From assembly GCA_023393915.1 (NCBI GenBank), contig JAEXBS010000021.1, positions 62,001 to 126,000 on the forward strand: a DNA stretch of 64,000 nucleotides. The letters are read 5' to 3'. Source of the stretch: Bacteroidota bacterium (GTDB lineage: Bacteria > Bacteroidota > Bacteroidia > Flavobacteriales > Weeksellaceae). Under the pieces are notes generated by a model that had not been told where the DNA came from, searched no databases, and worked only from the letters and a program-made list of their open reading frames with translations. Made by a program: the position numbers and the translations under genes. Positions 56,679 through 64,000 of this stretch are shown piece after piece (the first letter of the stretch is position 1; each line of letters starts with the position of its first letter).

Positions 56679-59600
56679 ATGAAATTAGCAGAAGTATCGA
56701 TAAAACGACCAAGTTTGGTCATTGTGATGCTGGCACTACTCGTTATTGGGGGACTGTTCAGTTATTCACAACTGAACTACGAGCTCATACCTAAGTTTGA
56801 GGTAAAAGTAGTGACTGCAGCGACCATCTATCCCGGGGCTTCACCTTCGGAGGTAGAAAATACGGTAACACGAAAAATTGAAGATGCCGTATCGGCCTTA
56901 GAAGGGGTAAAAAAGATTCAATCGAAATCCTACGAATCCCTATCGGTTGTTATCATAGAATTTAATAACGACGCGGATGTGGATTTTGCACTCAATGAGG
57001 CGCAAAGAAAAATTAATGCAATTCGTTCGGACCTTCCGGACGATATAGAGGAACCTTCCCTTAGTCAATTCTCCCTTTCTGATATGCCAATCATCCGAAT
57101 GGGGGTAACAGCGAATTTGACCGAAAATGAATTGTACGACCTTATCGATGAGCGTATTCAGCCGGATATTTCTAGGATTTCTGGGGTGTCAAAAGTGGAT
57201 ATCATTGGAGGCCAGGAAAGAGAAATTCGTATCAACTTGGATCAAAGGAAAATGCAGGGATACGGTCTTACTATTCCGCAAGTAGAACAAATTATTTCCA
57301 TGTCTAACTTGGATTTCCCGACGGGAAGTTTAAAGACCAGAGAAAATTCGACACTGATTCGTCTTTCAGGTAAAATTGAATCGGTAGACCAATTAAGAAA
57401 TCTGACGATTTCTTCTCAAAACGGACAAAACATTCGATTAACCGATATAGCTGAGGTTCAGGATACTCAAAAAGAGGCGGATAAACTCGCTCGTATTGAT
57501 CAGCAGACTACTATTATGCTGCAGATTCAAAAGCAAACGGATGCCAATGCAGTAGAGGTTAGTGAACTCGTAAGAGAACGCATCACTCAGCTAGAGCAGC
57601 AGTACGCAGGTACCGGGGTGAAATTTGATATCGCTGACGATACATCGCTCTTTACCCTTGAGGCAGCGAATCATGTAATTAAGGACCTTTTCTTAGCGAT
57701 TCTTCTTGTGGCTTTCGTGATGATGTTCTTTTTACATAGCTTCCGTAATGCACTTATTGTTATGGTTGCGATTCCAACCTCCCTCATTGCAACTTTTATT
57801 GGACTGAATCTACTAGATTATAGTTTGAACTTAATGAGTTTACTAGGGCTTTCCTTAGTAGTGGGGATTCTCGTTGATGATGCGATTGTGGTTATTGAGA
57901 ACATTCACCGTCACATGGAGATGGGAAAAAATAAAGTTCGAGCTGCATACGATGGAGCGAAAGAAATTGGATTTACAGTAACAGCCATTACTTTAGTGAT
58001 TGTAGTAGTATTCCTACCCATAGCCCTGAGTTCAGGTCTTGTAACCGATATCATTAAACAGTTTACCGTAACTGTTATTATATCCACTTTGCTTTCGCTT
58101 TTAATTTCCTTTACGGTGGTTCCTTGGCTATTCTCTCGTTACGGAAAATTAGAGACGATTTCCAATAAATCATTCTTTGGAAAGATAATTGAGAAATTTG
58201 AACAAGGACTTACTTGGTTCACACGGAAAATTGAAGGGATCCTGCGTTGGAGTTTAGTCAATAAACTAAAAACGTTTTTAATCACTATTGCTCTTTTTGT
58301 AAGTAGTATTCTTTTACTGGGCTTTGGGTACATTGGAACGGATTTCTTCCCTTCCAGTGACAAAGGAGAATTCCTTATGCAGTTTGAAATGCCGAAAGAT
58401 ACTTCATTAGAAGAAACGAACTTTATGACCCAAAGGGCAGAAAGGTATGTGGCTTCGAAAGGAGAAGTGGAAAGTATGATTACTTCTGTGGGACTAGTGA
58501 GTGGAGACATGGGATCCGTACAATCCACGAACTACAAATCCGAAATCAGTATTGTACTGAAAGAAGATTTGGAAGAACCATCAAAAGTCTATGCTGCTAA
58601 ACTAAAAAGAGAACTGGAAAGAGAACTTGTTGGAGTGAAAATTTCAACGGTACCGGTAGGGTTTATGGGAGCTGAAATGGCGCCATTACAAATGACCGTG
58701 ACCGGGCCAACTTTAGAGGATGTGATGGCTTATGCTCAACAAGCTGAAGCCAAACTCAAAGCGATTGACGGAGCCTCAGAAGTGGAGCTAAGTGTGGAAG
58801 AAGGAAATCCGGAGATTGCGGTGAACGTAGATCGAGATAAAATGAGCGCACTGGGACTGAATGTAGCTACTGTGGGAACAACGCTAAGAACTGGATTTAG
58901 TGGAAATACGGACAATAAATTCAGAACCGGAACCTCTGAATACGACATCAATATCATCTTGGATGAAGCGAACAGAACAAGCATCGAGGACGTAAGAAAC
59001 ATCATGTTTGTTAACAACATGGGACAAGAAGTACAACTTTCTCAGTTTGCTGAAATTTCGTACTCCTCTGGACCGGCACTCTTAGAGCGATTTAACCGTA
59101 CGCCATCAGTAACCGTTCAAAGTCAGGTTGTGGGTAGAACAACCGGTGCAATCGCTGCCGATTGGGAAGCTTCCCTTGCTGATGTTAAAAAGCCCGCTGG
59201 AGTGGACTGGGTTTGGGGAGGAAATATGGAGAACCAGAGCGAAGGTTTTGGAACTTTAGGAGTGGCTCTACTGGCTGCGATTATGCTTGTGTACATGATT
59301 ATGGTTGTGCTTTACGATGACTTTGTTAAACCGTTTATCGTTCTTTTCTCCATTCCGCTTTCCTTTATTGGAGCACTATGGGCACTGGCATTAACCAATC
59401 AGAGTTTGAACATATTTACCATCTTAGGGATCATCATGCTTATTGGTCTTGTGGCCAAGAACGCGATCTTACTTGTTGATTTTGCGAACCACCGATTAGA
59501 AGCAGGGGAGACGATTAAGGAAGCACTTATCCAAGCGAATCATGCTCGTTTACGTCCGATCCTTATGACAACCATTGCCATGGTGTTCGGTATGCTACCT

Positions 59601-59828
59601 ATTGCTCTTGCGAAAGGTGCGGCTGCAGAAATGAATAACGGGCTTGCGATTGTCATCATTGGTGGTCTTTTATCTTCGCTTTTCTTAACGCTTATTATCG
59701 TTCCTGTAGTGTACTTAATTGTAGTGCGCATCGAAGAAAGATTCTCTAAGCATGAAAAAGTGGATTACGACCAGGAGATGAAAGCAGACTATGAGCATAT
59801 TCATCCCGAGAATGAACTTGAATTTTAA
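56679..59828 (+). CDS. RND family efflux pump permease (AcrB/HAE1-like)
   Basis: This 1049-residue inner-membrane antiporter has 12 transmembrane helices in two sets, after residue 1-30 and around 330-530 and 860-1030. It has large periplasmic loops (porter and TolC-docking domains). Landmarks are the start MKLAEVSIKRPSLVIVMLALLVIGG, GASPSEVENTVTRKIEDAV, VGILVDDAIVVIENIHRHME (transmembrane 4, with the proton-relay Asp pair) and the late GLVAKNAILLVDFANH. It should expel drugs, bile salts or lipids; the substrate cannot be predicted. TetR, TolC and adaptor precede it. A terminator at 59873-59907 ends the operon. Confidence 0.95.
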   Translation: MKLAEVSIKRPSLVIVMLALLVIGGLFSYSQLNYELIPKFEVKVVTAATIYPGASPSEVENTVTRKIEDAVSALEGVKKIQSKSYESLSVVIIEFNNDADVDFALNEAQRKINAIRSDLPDDIEEPSLSQFSLSDMPIIRMGVTANLTENELYDLIDERIQPDISRISGVSKVDIIGGQEREIRINLDQRKMQGYGLTIPQVEQIISMSNLDFPTGSLKTRENSTLIRLSGKIESVDQLRNLTISSQNGQNIRLTDIAEVQDTQKEADKLARIDQQTTIMLQIQKQTDANAVEVSELVRERITQLEQQYAGTGVKFDIADDTSLFTLEAANHVIKDLFLAILLVAFVMMFFLHSFRNALIVMVAIPTSLIATFIGLNLLDYSLNLMSLLGLSLVVGILVDDAIVVIENIHRHMEMGKNKVRAAYDGAKEIGFTVTAITLVIVVVFLPIALSSGLVTDIIKQFTVTVIISTLLSLLISFTVVPWLFSRYGKLETISNKSFFGKIIEKFEQGLTWFTRKIEGILRWSLVNKLKTFLITIALFVSSILLLGFGYIGTDFFPSSDKGEFLMQFEMPKDTSLEETNFMTQRAERYVASKGEVESMITSVGLVSGDMGSVQSTNYKSEISIVLKEDLEEPSKVYAAKLKRELERELVGVKISTVPVGFMGAEMAPLQMTVTGPTLEDVMAYAQQAEAKLKAIDGASEVELSVEEGNPEIAVNVDRDKMSALGLNVATVGTTLRTGFSGNTDNKFRTGTSEYDINIILDEANRTSIEDVRNIMFVNNMGQEVQLSQFAEISYSSGPALLERFNRTPSVTVQSQVVGRTTGAIAADWEASLADVKKPAGVDWVWGGNMENQSEGFGTLGVALLAAIMLVYMIMVVLYDDFVKPFIVLFSIPLSFIGALWALALTNQSLNIFTILGIIMLIGLVAKNAILLVDFANHRLEAGETIKEALIQANHARLRPILMTTIAMVFGMLPIALAKGAAAEMNNGLAIVIIGGLLSSLFLTLIIVPVVYLIVVRIEERFSKHEKVDYDQEMKADYEHIHPENELEF

Positions 59829-59872
59829 TTGAGTAAAGAAGGTAGAATCCCTTACTTTATAATTAATCAACG

Positions 59873-59907
59873 AACTGCACTTTTTTAAGGTGCAGTTTTT
59901 TTTTTGA
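59873..59907 (+). terminator. terminator of the RND efflux operon
   Basis: AACTGCAC pairs with GTGCAGTT around a loop of mostly T and A, and a run of about ten T follows, 45 bases after the pump stop. Confidence 0.9.
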
Positions 59908-60468
59908 CTCCTAGTGGTTGATGCTTTAGTTCTTTTTATTTCTGCTTACAGTTGGTTTTTGTAGGTTTACTTTTATAGTGGAAGCTAGTTATTTCACAGA
60001 AGGTTTTTATAGATAAACGGTTTTGTGAATGCAATAAATGAATTTTTTAATTCGTGATACTCCACCCTAGATAAAATTTAATTTAAAATAGCTGAGGTAA
60101 GAAGTCATTTTTGGTAGACTGCATTGCGGTCAGTAAACAGTGGTTTAATTCTGTAAAGTCCCTGACAATCAATATAGATGAGAGTTTGTTTTTATTTAAA
60201 GTCCAGCAAGTATTTTTTGTACATTAGCTAACATCGGTTCTGTTTTTATTGGAAATAATTTAGGATTAAGTAAGCATCCGTTCTTATTTTAATTTTAGTA
60301 GCTAAAGCTCTGAGTTGGTAACGATAATTTTTGTCCAGCTATTAATGAATCGCGGTGCAAGCCTGTGAGTTATATAAAATGTAATTAAAAGTAATTAGCG
60401 TTATTTAAATACAATAAAACGTACTAGTGAATTCCCTTAAATTAAGAAACAATTAAAAATCTATTAAA
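59908..60468. other. 561-bp gene-poor stretch
   Basis: No gene, tRNA, riboswitch consensus or clear repeat is recognisable. The DNA is AT-rich, with stop codons in every frame, and a TAATTTTTG word near 60328 may be a promoter element. The gap is the longest in the window and begins a looser-packed region that includes a broken lipocalin gene. It may be remnant DNA, but I cannot show that. Confidence 0.5.
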
Positions 60469-61089
60469 ATGACCAATAAACAGTATGCTATCCTAGGTTT
60501 TTTTGCCGTTATTTTATTTTGGGTGACCTATTTTATTATGTCAAACCAAAGACCTGAGTACAGTTTTATGACTAAAGCTATCAGTGAACTAGGATCTCTC
60601 GACGCGCCGAACAAGTGGGTCTGGAATATTTGCGGATATGTGATTCCAGGGGTTTTAATAGCTGTTTTCGGTTTTGGGCTCTACAAAAATATTGTACGGG
60701 AAAAAGCAAGTAAGCTGCCCTTAATAGGTATTGTTTTTAGCGGGCTTTTTATGTCCTTATCGGGAGTTTTCCCAGGTGATTTAGATAACCGGGAGTCCTT
60801 AACAATGCTTTTGCATAGAATAGGAAGTATAGGATGTTATGTTTTCTTTCTACTAGGAGCTTTTACCTATCCAAAACAAATGAAGAAAACAAATTATTGG
60901 CGTCGAGCTATAAAACCAAGTTTGCTCTTTACTTGGCTTACAATCGTATTTGGAAACTGGGCATTTGTGGTTCCTGAGATGCCGGGGGTGGGTCAAAGGA
61001 TTGTATTTGCGCTTTATTTTATGTGGATACTGTTTGCCGCGTACAGATTGTATAGACAAAATGATGCTAAAAATACAACGCATCTTTAG
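60469..61089 (+). CDS. DUF998 family integral membrane protein
   Basis: The 206-residue protein is hydrophobic, with about six transmembrane helices. It carries DUF998 features: YSFMTKAISELGSLDAPNKWVWNICGYVIPG (start about 31), and LSGVFPGDLDNRESLTMLLHRIGSIGCYVFFLLGAF after it. The ISELG and LHRIGS segments are typical of the family. DUF998 proteins have no established activity. It has no co-transcribed partner, and the next gene is the broken lipocalin 80 bp downstream. Confidence 0.85.
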   Translation: MTNKQYAILGFFAVILFWVTYFIMSNQRPEYSFMTKAISELGSLDAPNKWVWNICGYVIPGVLIAVFGFGLYKNIVREKASKLPLIGIVFSGLFMSLSGVFPGDLDNRESLTMLLHRIGSIGCYVFFLLGAFTYPKQMKKTNYWRRAIKPSLLFTWLTIVFGNWAFVVPEMPGVGQRIVFALYFMWILFAAYRLYRQNDAKNTTHL

Positions 61090-61169
61090 TGCTTCAGTCC
61101 ACAATTTGAAAAAACAAAAAAAAGGGTGCAATTTTTGAATACACTATCATAGAAGAGCAATAAATTAAA

Positions 61170-61724
61170 ATGAAAAAGAATACAAAAATTTTAGTAGGAC
61201 TCTTTTCTTTTGCAGTGCTCTCGGTCCTTAGTTCGTGTACTTCAATTCCTGAGAAAGCAAAAGCAGTAGCTCCTTTTGATGTCAATACATACCTTGGAAC
61301 TTGGTATGAGATCGCACGAATTGATTTTAAATTTGAAAAGGATCTAAATAATACCTCAGCTCAGTACAGTCTGAATGGAAAAGGGAATGTAACGAGCGGC
61401 TACAATTTCAAATAAAAGGAGTGGAAAGAAGCTCAGGGCATGGCGAAATTTAGAGTAGAAAAAGACCTTGGAGAGCTCAAGGTAAATTTCTTTGGACCGT
61501 TTTATTCTGGTTATAATGTGGTGGTTTTAGATGAAAACTATCAGTATGCCTTAGTGGCTGGAAAAAAATTAGATTACCTATGGATTTTGTCTCGAACGAA
61601 ATCGATTCCAGAGCGGGTGAAGAATGAGTACCATGAGAAAGCCAAAGCCATTAAATACAACACCGCTTCGCTTATTTGGTTGGAGTACGATAGAGAGGAC
61701 ACTCCTTATCTAAAACAAAAGTAA
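61170..61724 (+). pseudogene. Blc-type outer membrane lipocalin interrupted by an in-frame stop
   Basis: Two open segments in the same frame (61170-61415 and from 61416 on) together give one lipocalin. The first has a lipoprotein signal (VLSVLSSC) and the family start FDVNTYLGTWYEIARIDFKFEKDL. The second continues with KEWKEAQG, then LGELKVNFFGPFYSGYNVVVLDENYQYALVAG, DYLWILSRT and a normal end. Only the codon at 61413-61415 is wrong: TAA, where an adjacent Lys, Gln or Glu is expected. A strand near the break (GNVTSGYN) also looks three to four residues shorter than Blc. Blc carries fatty acids or lysophospholipids at the outer membrane. It is probably inactive unless the stop is read through or is a sequencing error. 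Confidence 0.85.
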
Positions 61725-61746
61725 TTCAACTCTTTTTTTAGTGCTT

Positions 61747-61776
61747 CTAGAATCCTAGTATTTAAGAAGATTCTAG
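61747..61776. repeat. inverted repeat downstream of the lipocalin pseudogene
   Basis: CTAGAATC (61747-61754) and GATTCTAG (61769-61776) form a perfect 8-bp inverted repeat with a 14-base spacer. No T-run follows, so it is a poor intrinsic terminator. Confidence 0.4.
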
Positions 61777-61982
61777 TCGAAGAAACAAAATGAATGTTTT
61801 ATTTTATGTCGTCCCGAAAAAATGATGGCTCTTTTGATTGTCTCACGTATTCTCTGTGTCTTATTATGATAATTAGTGAGTAATACAATTGTTCCACGAT
61901 CGATGGTCTGTATTCGTTTCGCTATTCACTAGGTTATAGTTGAAAAAAAGCATAATAATATTCTTTATTTGTTTATAAATAG

Positions 61983-61990
61983 TATATTTG
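61983..61990 (+). promoter_or_regulatory. -7 element of the MarR-crtI operon (TATATTTG)
   Basis: TATATTTG matches TAnnTTTG and lies 17 bases before the ATG at 62008. No -33 element at normal spacing is visible. Confidence 0.55.
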
Positions 61991-62007
61991 TAGTCTTAAA
62001 ACAAATC

Positions 62008-62667
62008 ATGAATTATCAATTGATCAAAGAAGTAATTGATCTTGTCGAGCAATACGAATTAACAAGTAAGAATGGAAAAGAGGAAAAAAACTCTATAGAG
62101 GGGTTTAAAAGATGGATTGCTTCAAACTTTCAACAGCAGGATCAAATAGTGGAAATAGACTGGGAAGGAAAAGAAAAGGGAAGAAGTCCAGAAAGTGTAA
62201 TCAATACGCTGATTGTTCATATGAACCGCTATGCAAAAAGCTATTCGAAGTCTGCGATTTATGGTTCCGAATTTTCTTCTCAGGAAGATTTTATCTACCT
62301 CATCAATCTTAAGGCATTTGGAAAAATGACCAAGATGGATTTGATTAAGAAAAATGTTCATGAAAAGCCAGTAGGAATGCAAGTAATCAATCGACTAATC
62401 GCGAAAGGTTGGGTGGATCAGGTACCTTCACAAATAGATAGAAGAAGCAAGGTCTTAACGATAACCGAGGAAGGAAAGGAGGCTTTAGAGGCTCAAATGG
62501 ATAAGATTAGGAAAGCAACAGAAATAGTAACGGGTGATTTAAGCCAAATGGAAAAAATGGAGTTAATCCGTCTATTAACCAAGCTTGATCATTATCATAA
62601 AGCCATCTACGACCAAAGTATTGAATCCGAGAATTTACTTGACAAAGTCTTAATAAATAGAACATAA
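62008..62667 (+). CDS. MarR family transcriptional regulator of the carotenoid locus
   Basis: The 219-residue protein is MarR-like. A dimerisation helix occupies the N-terminal part, with ESVINTLIVHMNRYAKSYSK. The winged-helix domain spans about 100-160 (MTKMDLIKKNVHEKPVGMQVINRLIAKGWVDQVPSQIDRRSKVLTITEEGKEAL). A C-terminal helix pair follows (MEKMELIRLLTKLDHYH). Upstream codons from 61969 are also open, but the -7 box at 61983-61990 lies inside that part, so the start is the ATG at 62008. The phytoene desaturase gene begins at the base after its stop, giving a TAAATG junction. A MarR-crtI order is common in flavobacterial carotenoid loci, where this regulator probably represses the operon; the inducer is unknown. 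Confidence 0.9.
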   Translation: MNYQLIKEVIDLVEQYELTSKNGKEEKNSIEGFKRWIASNFQQQDQIVEIDWEGKEKGRSPESVINTLIVHMNRYAKSYSKSAIYGSEFSSQEDFIYLINLKAFGKMTKMDLIKKNVHEKPVGMQVINRLIAKGWVDQVPSQIDRRSKVLTITEEGKEALEAQMDKIRKATEIVTGDLSQMEKMELIRLLTKLDHYHKAIYDQSIESENLLDKVLINRT

Positions 62668-64000
62668 ATGAAAAAGAAAATTGCAGTTATCGGTTCCGGG
62701 TTTTCGGGCTTATCGGCTGCTGCTTATCTGGCAAAAGCTGGGAACGAGGTTCATGTTTTTGAAAAGCATGATCAGCCTGGAGGAAGAGCACGGCAATTTA
62801 CCACTGAGGAAGGGTATGTGTTTGATATGGGCCCTAGTTGGTATTGGATGCCCGATATCATTCAGGGATTTTTTGAGGATTTCGGATATAAAACTTCTGA
62901 TTTTTTTGAATTAGTCTCTTTGAATCCCCAGTTCGAAATGATCTTTTCTGAGCAGAAGATGGAAGTTCCGGAAAGTATGGAACAGCTAATACTTTTGTTT
63001 GATCAGATGGAAGAGGGTGGAGGGAAAAAGTTGAGCAAATTTATGCGTTCTGCAAAGTATAAGTACCAGGTGGGTATGCAGGATTTCGTTAATAAACCTT
63101 GTCATAATTGGCTGGAATTTTTTTCGCCAAAGATCGCGAGAAGTGCTTTGAAGTTAGATTTGCTCACGGATTTTAGATCGTACGTTGGGCGGTACTTTAA
63201 AAATACAAAGCTTAGAACATTAATGGAGTTTCCGGTGATCTTTTTGGGAGCTTCTCCGAGCAATATTCCCGCCTTATATAGTCTCATGAATTACGGCGGT
63301 TATGCCCTAGGAACTCATTATCCAATGGGAGGATTTTACCAATTGGTGCTTGCTATGAAAAGCATTGCAGAGGCTCAAGGAGCAAAGTTTCATTTTAATA
63401 ATCCGGTTGAGCGAATCCATGCAGCGAGCGGGAAGGTAGAATCCCTACTCATAAATGGTAAAATGCATAAGTTCGATGCTGTTGTTTGTTCCTCCGACTA
63501 CCATCATTCCGAAACCCTTTTGTCTAAGGACTATCGAAATTACGATGAGGCCTATTGGGAGCAAAGAACTTTTGCGCCCTCCAGCCTCATTTACTTTTTA
63601 GGGATTAATGAAGCAATTCCTAACCTTAAACATCATACCCTGTTTTTTGAGAATGATTTAGATGAGCATATAGATTCCATTTACGGTGAGAAAAAATGGC
63701 CAGACAACCCACTTTTTTATGCCTGCTGTCCCTCGAAAACAGACCCGAGCGTCTCGCCAAAGGGAAAAGAAAGTTTGTTTTTACTCATGCCATTAGCAAT
63801 TGGAATAGAGGATGTGGAGTCGGTAAGAGAAAGCTATTTAAAAGCGATGCTCTCTAGAATAGAAAAACGGACAGGGATCACCGATCTGTATTCGAAGATA
63901 GAGTATAAAAGAAGCTATTGCGTAAGTGATTTTGTCTCGGATTACAACGCCTACGGTGGCAATGCCTATGGACTTGCTAATACATTACAGCAAACGGCAG
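62668..64000 (+). CDS. crtI: phytoene desaturase, partial (runs off the window)
   Basis: CrtI introduces double bonds into phytoene on the way to lycopene and coloured carotenoids. An uninterrupted frame of 444 codons runs from 62668 to the end of the window. It starts with the FAD-binding motif KIAVIGSGFSGLSAAAYLAKAGNEVHVFEK (GxGxxG) and continues with DQPGGRARQF and the YVFDMGPSWYWMPD segment typical of CrtI. A later FPVIFLGASPSNIPALYSLMNYGGYALGTHYPMGGFYQL matches the family's substrate-channel region. The reading continues into VSDYNAYGGNAYGLANTL near the end. Only the very C terminus is missing. The MarR gene directly before it is its likely regulator. Confidence 0.95.
   Translation, partial: MKKKIAVIGSGFSGLSAAAYLAKAGNEVHVFEKHDQPGGRARQFTTEEGYVFDMGPSWYWMPDIIQGFFEDFGYKTSDFFELVSLNPQFEMIFSEQKMEVPESMEQLILLFDQMEEGGGKKLSKFMRSAKYKYQVGMQDFVNKPCHNWLEFFSPKIARSALKLDLLTDFRSYVGRYFKNTKLRTLMEFPVIFLGASPSNIPALYSLMNYGGYALGTHYPMGGFYQLVLAMKSIAEAQGAKFHFNNPVERIHAASGKVESLLINGKMHKFDAVVCSSDYHHSETLLSKDYRNYDEAYWEQRTFAPSSLIYFLGINEAIPNLKHHTLFFENDLDEHIDSIYGEKKWPDNPLFYACCPSKTDPSVSPKGKESLFLLMPLAIGIEDVESVRESYLKAMLSRIEKRTGITDLYSKIEYKRSYCVSDFVSDYNAYGGNAYGLANTLQQTA

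Noticed and set aside
1..64000. tRNA, rRNA, CRISPR, transposase or phage genes
   Set aside because: I looked through the gaps for cloverleaf-like segments, direct repeat-spacer patterns, terminal inverted repeats and transposase motifs and found none that I could support.

Overview
The window looks like a stretch of chromosome from a member of the Bacteroidota, most likely class Flavobacteriia. The DNA is AT-rich. Shine-Dalgarno sequences are almost absent. Many genes are preceded by the Bacteroidota -7 element TAnnTTTG. The gene content also fits: a SusC/SusD pair, an S46 dipeptidyl-peptidase, an M13 peptidase, a fused E1 alpha/beta dehydrogenase, a DnaE with its own proofreading domain, a mevalonate-pathway enzyme, and a MarR-phytoene desaturase pair. 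I cannot name the genus. I found no rRNA, tRNA, CRISPR array, transposase or phage gene.

Layout. 1-3.1 kb (minus): a thioesterase fragment, a lipid acyltransferase, a possible 20-residue amphipathic peptide gene with its own terminator, and a PadR-PspC pair. 3.3-6.8 kb: DNA and nucleotide maintenance (YfbR-like HD phosphohydrolase, MutS2, uracil-DNA glycosylase). 6.8-11.2 kb: a lipoprotein, two small membrane proteins, an MscS-type channel, pdxJ and an esterase. 11.3-15.2 kb: TonB-dependent receptor plus beta-propeller phytase. 15.3-20.9 kb: short-chain dehydrogenase/epimerase, fatty acyl-CoA ligase, mevalonate diphosphate decarboxylase, purK, purE. 20.9-27.6 kb (minus): two esterases, tyrS, and a four-gene siderophore ABC importer. 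27.8-34.3 kb: ECF sigma factor, lipA, dienelactone hydrolase-like lipoprotein, dps, cinA, M13 peptidase. 34.5-38.8 kb (minus): S46 peptidase and ligA. 39.0-45.8 kb: SusC, SusD, glycerophosphodiester phosphodiesterase and calcineurin-like phosphoesterase. 45.9-53.5 kb: 2'-5' RNA ligase-like protein, E1 alpha/beta, dnaE. 53.6-59.8 kb: TetR, TolC, adaptor and RND pump operon. 60-64 kb: a gene-poor stretch, a DUF998 membrane protein, a lipocalin gene with an in-frame stop, and the start of a carotenoid locus (MarR, crtI) that runs off the end.

How the genes fit together. The most interesting theme is phosphorus scavenging. Two separate outer-membrane uptake loci each encode phosphate-releasing enzymes (phytase; GDPD plus calcineurin-like phosphoesterase). 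Both have an AT-rich direct repeat with 11-bp phasing upstream, shared word TTCTTAA, in the 7-4-7 architecture of a PHO box. I infer that both belong to one phosphate-starvation regulon of the SusCD-like phosphate-utilisation type reported in flavobacteria. The second theme is an unnoticed small transcription unit (about 671-850, minus strand) that could encode a 20-residue amphipathic helix. Several genes have a -7 box within a few bases of their start codon, which suggests leaderless or nearly leaderless mRNAs and corrects several start positions.
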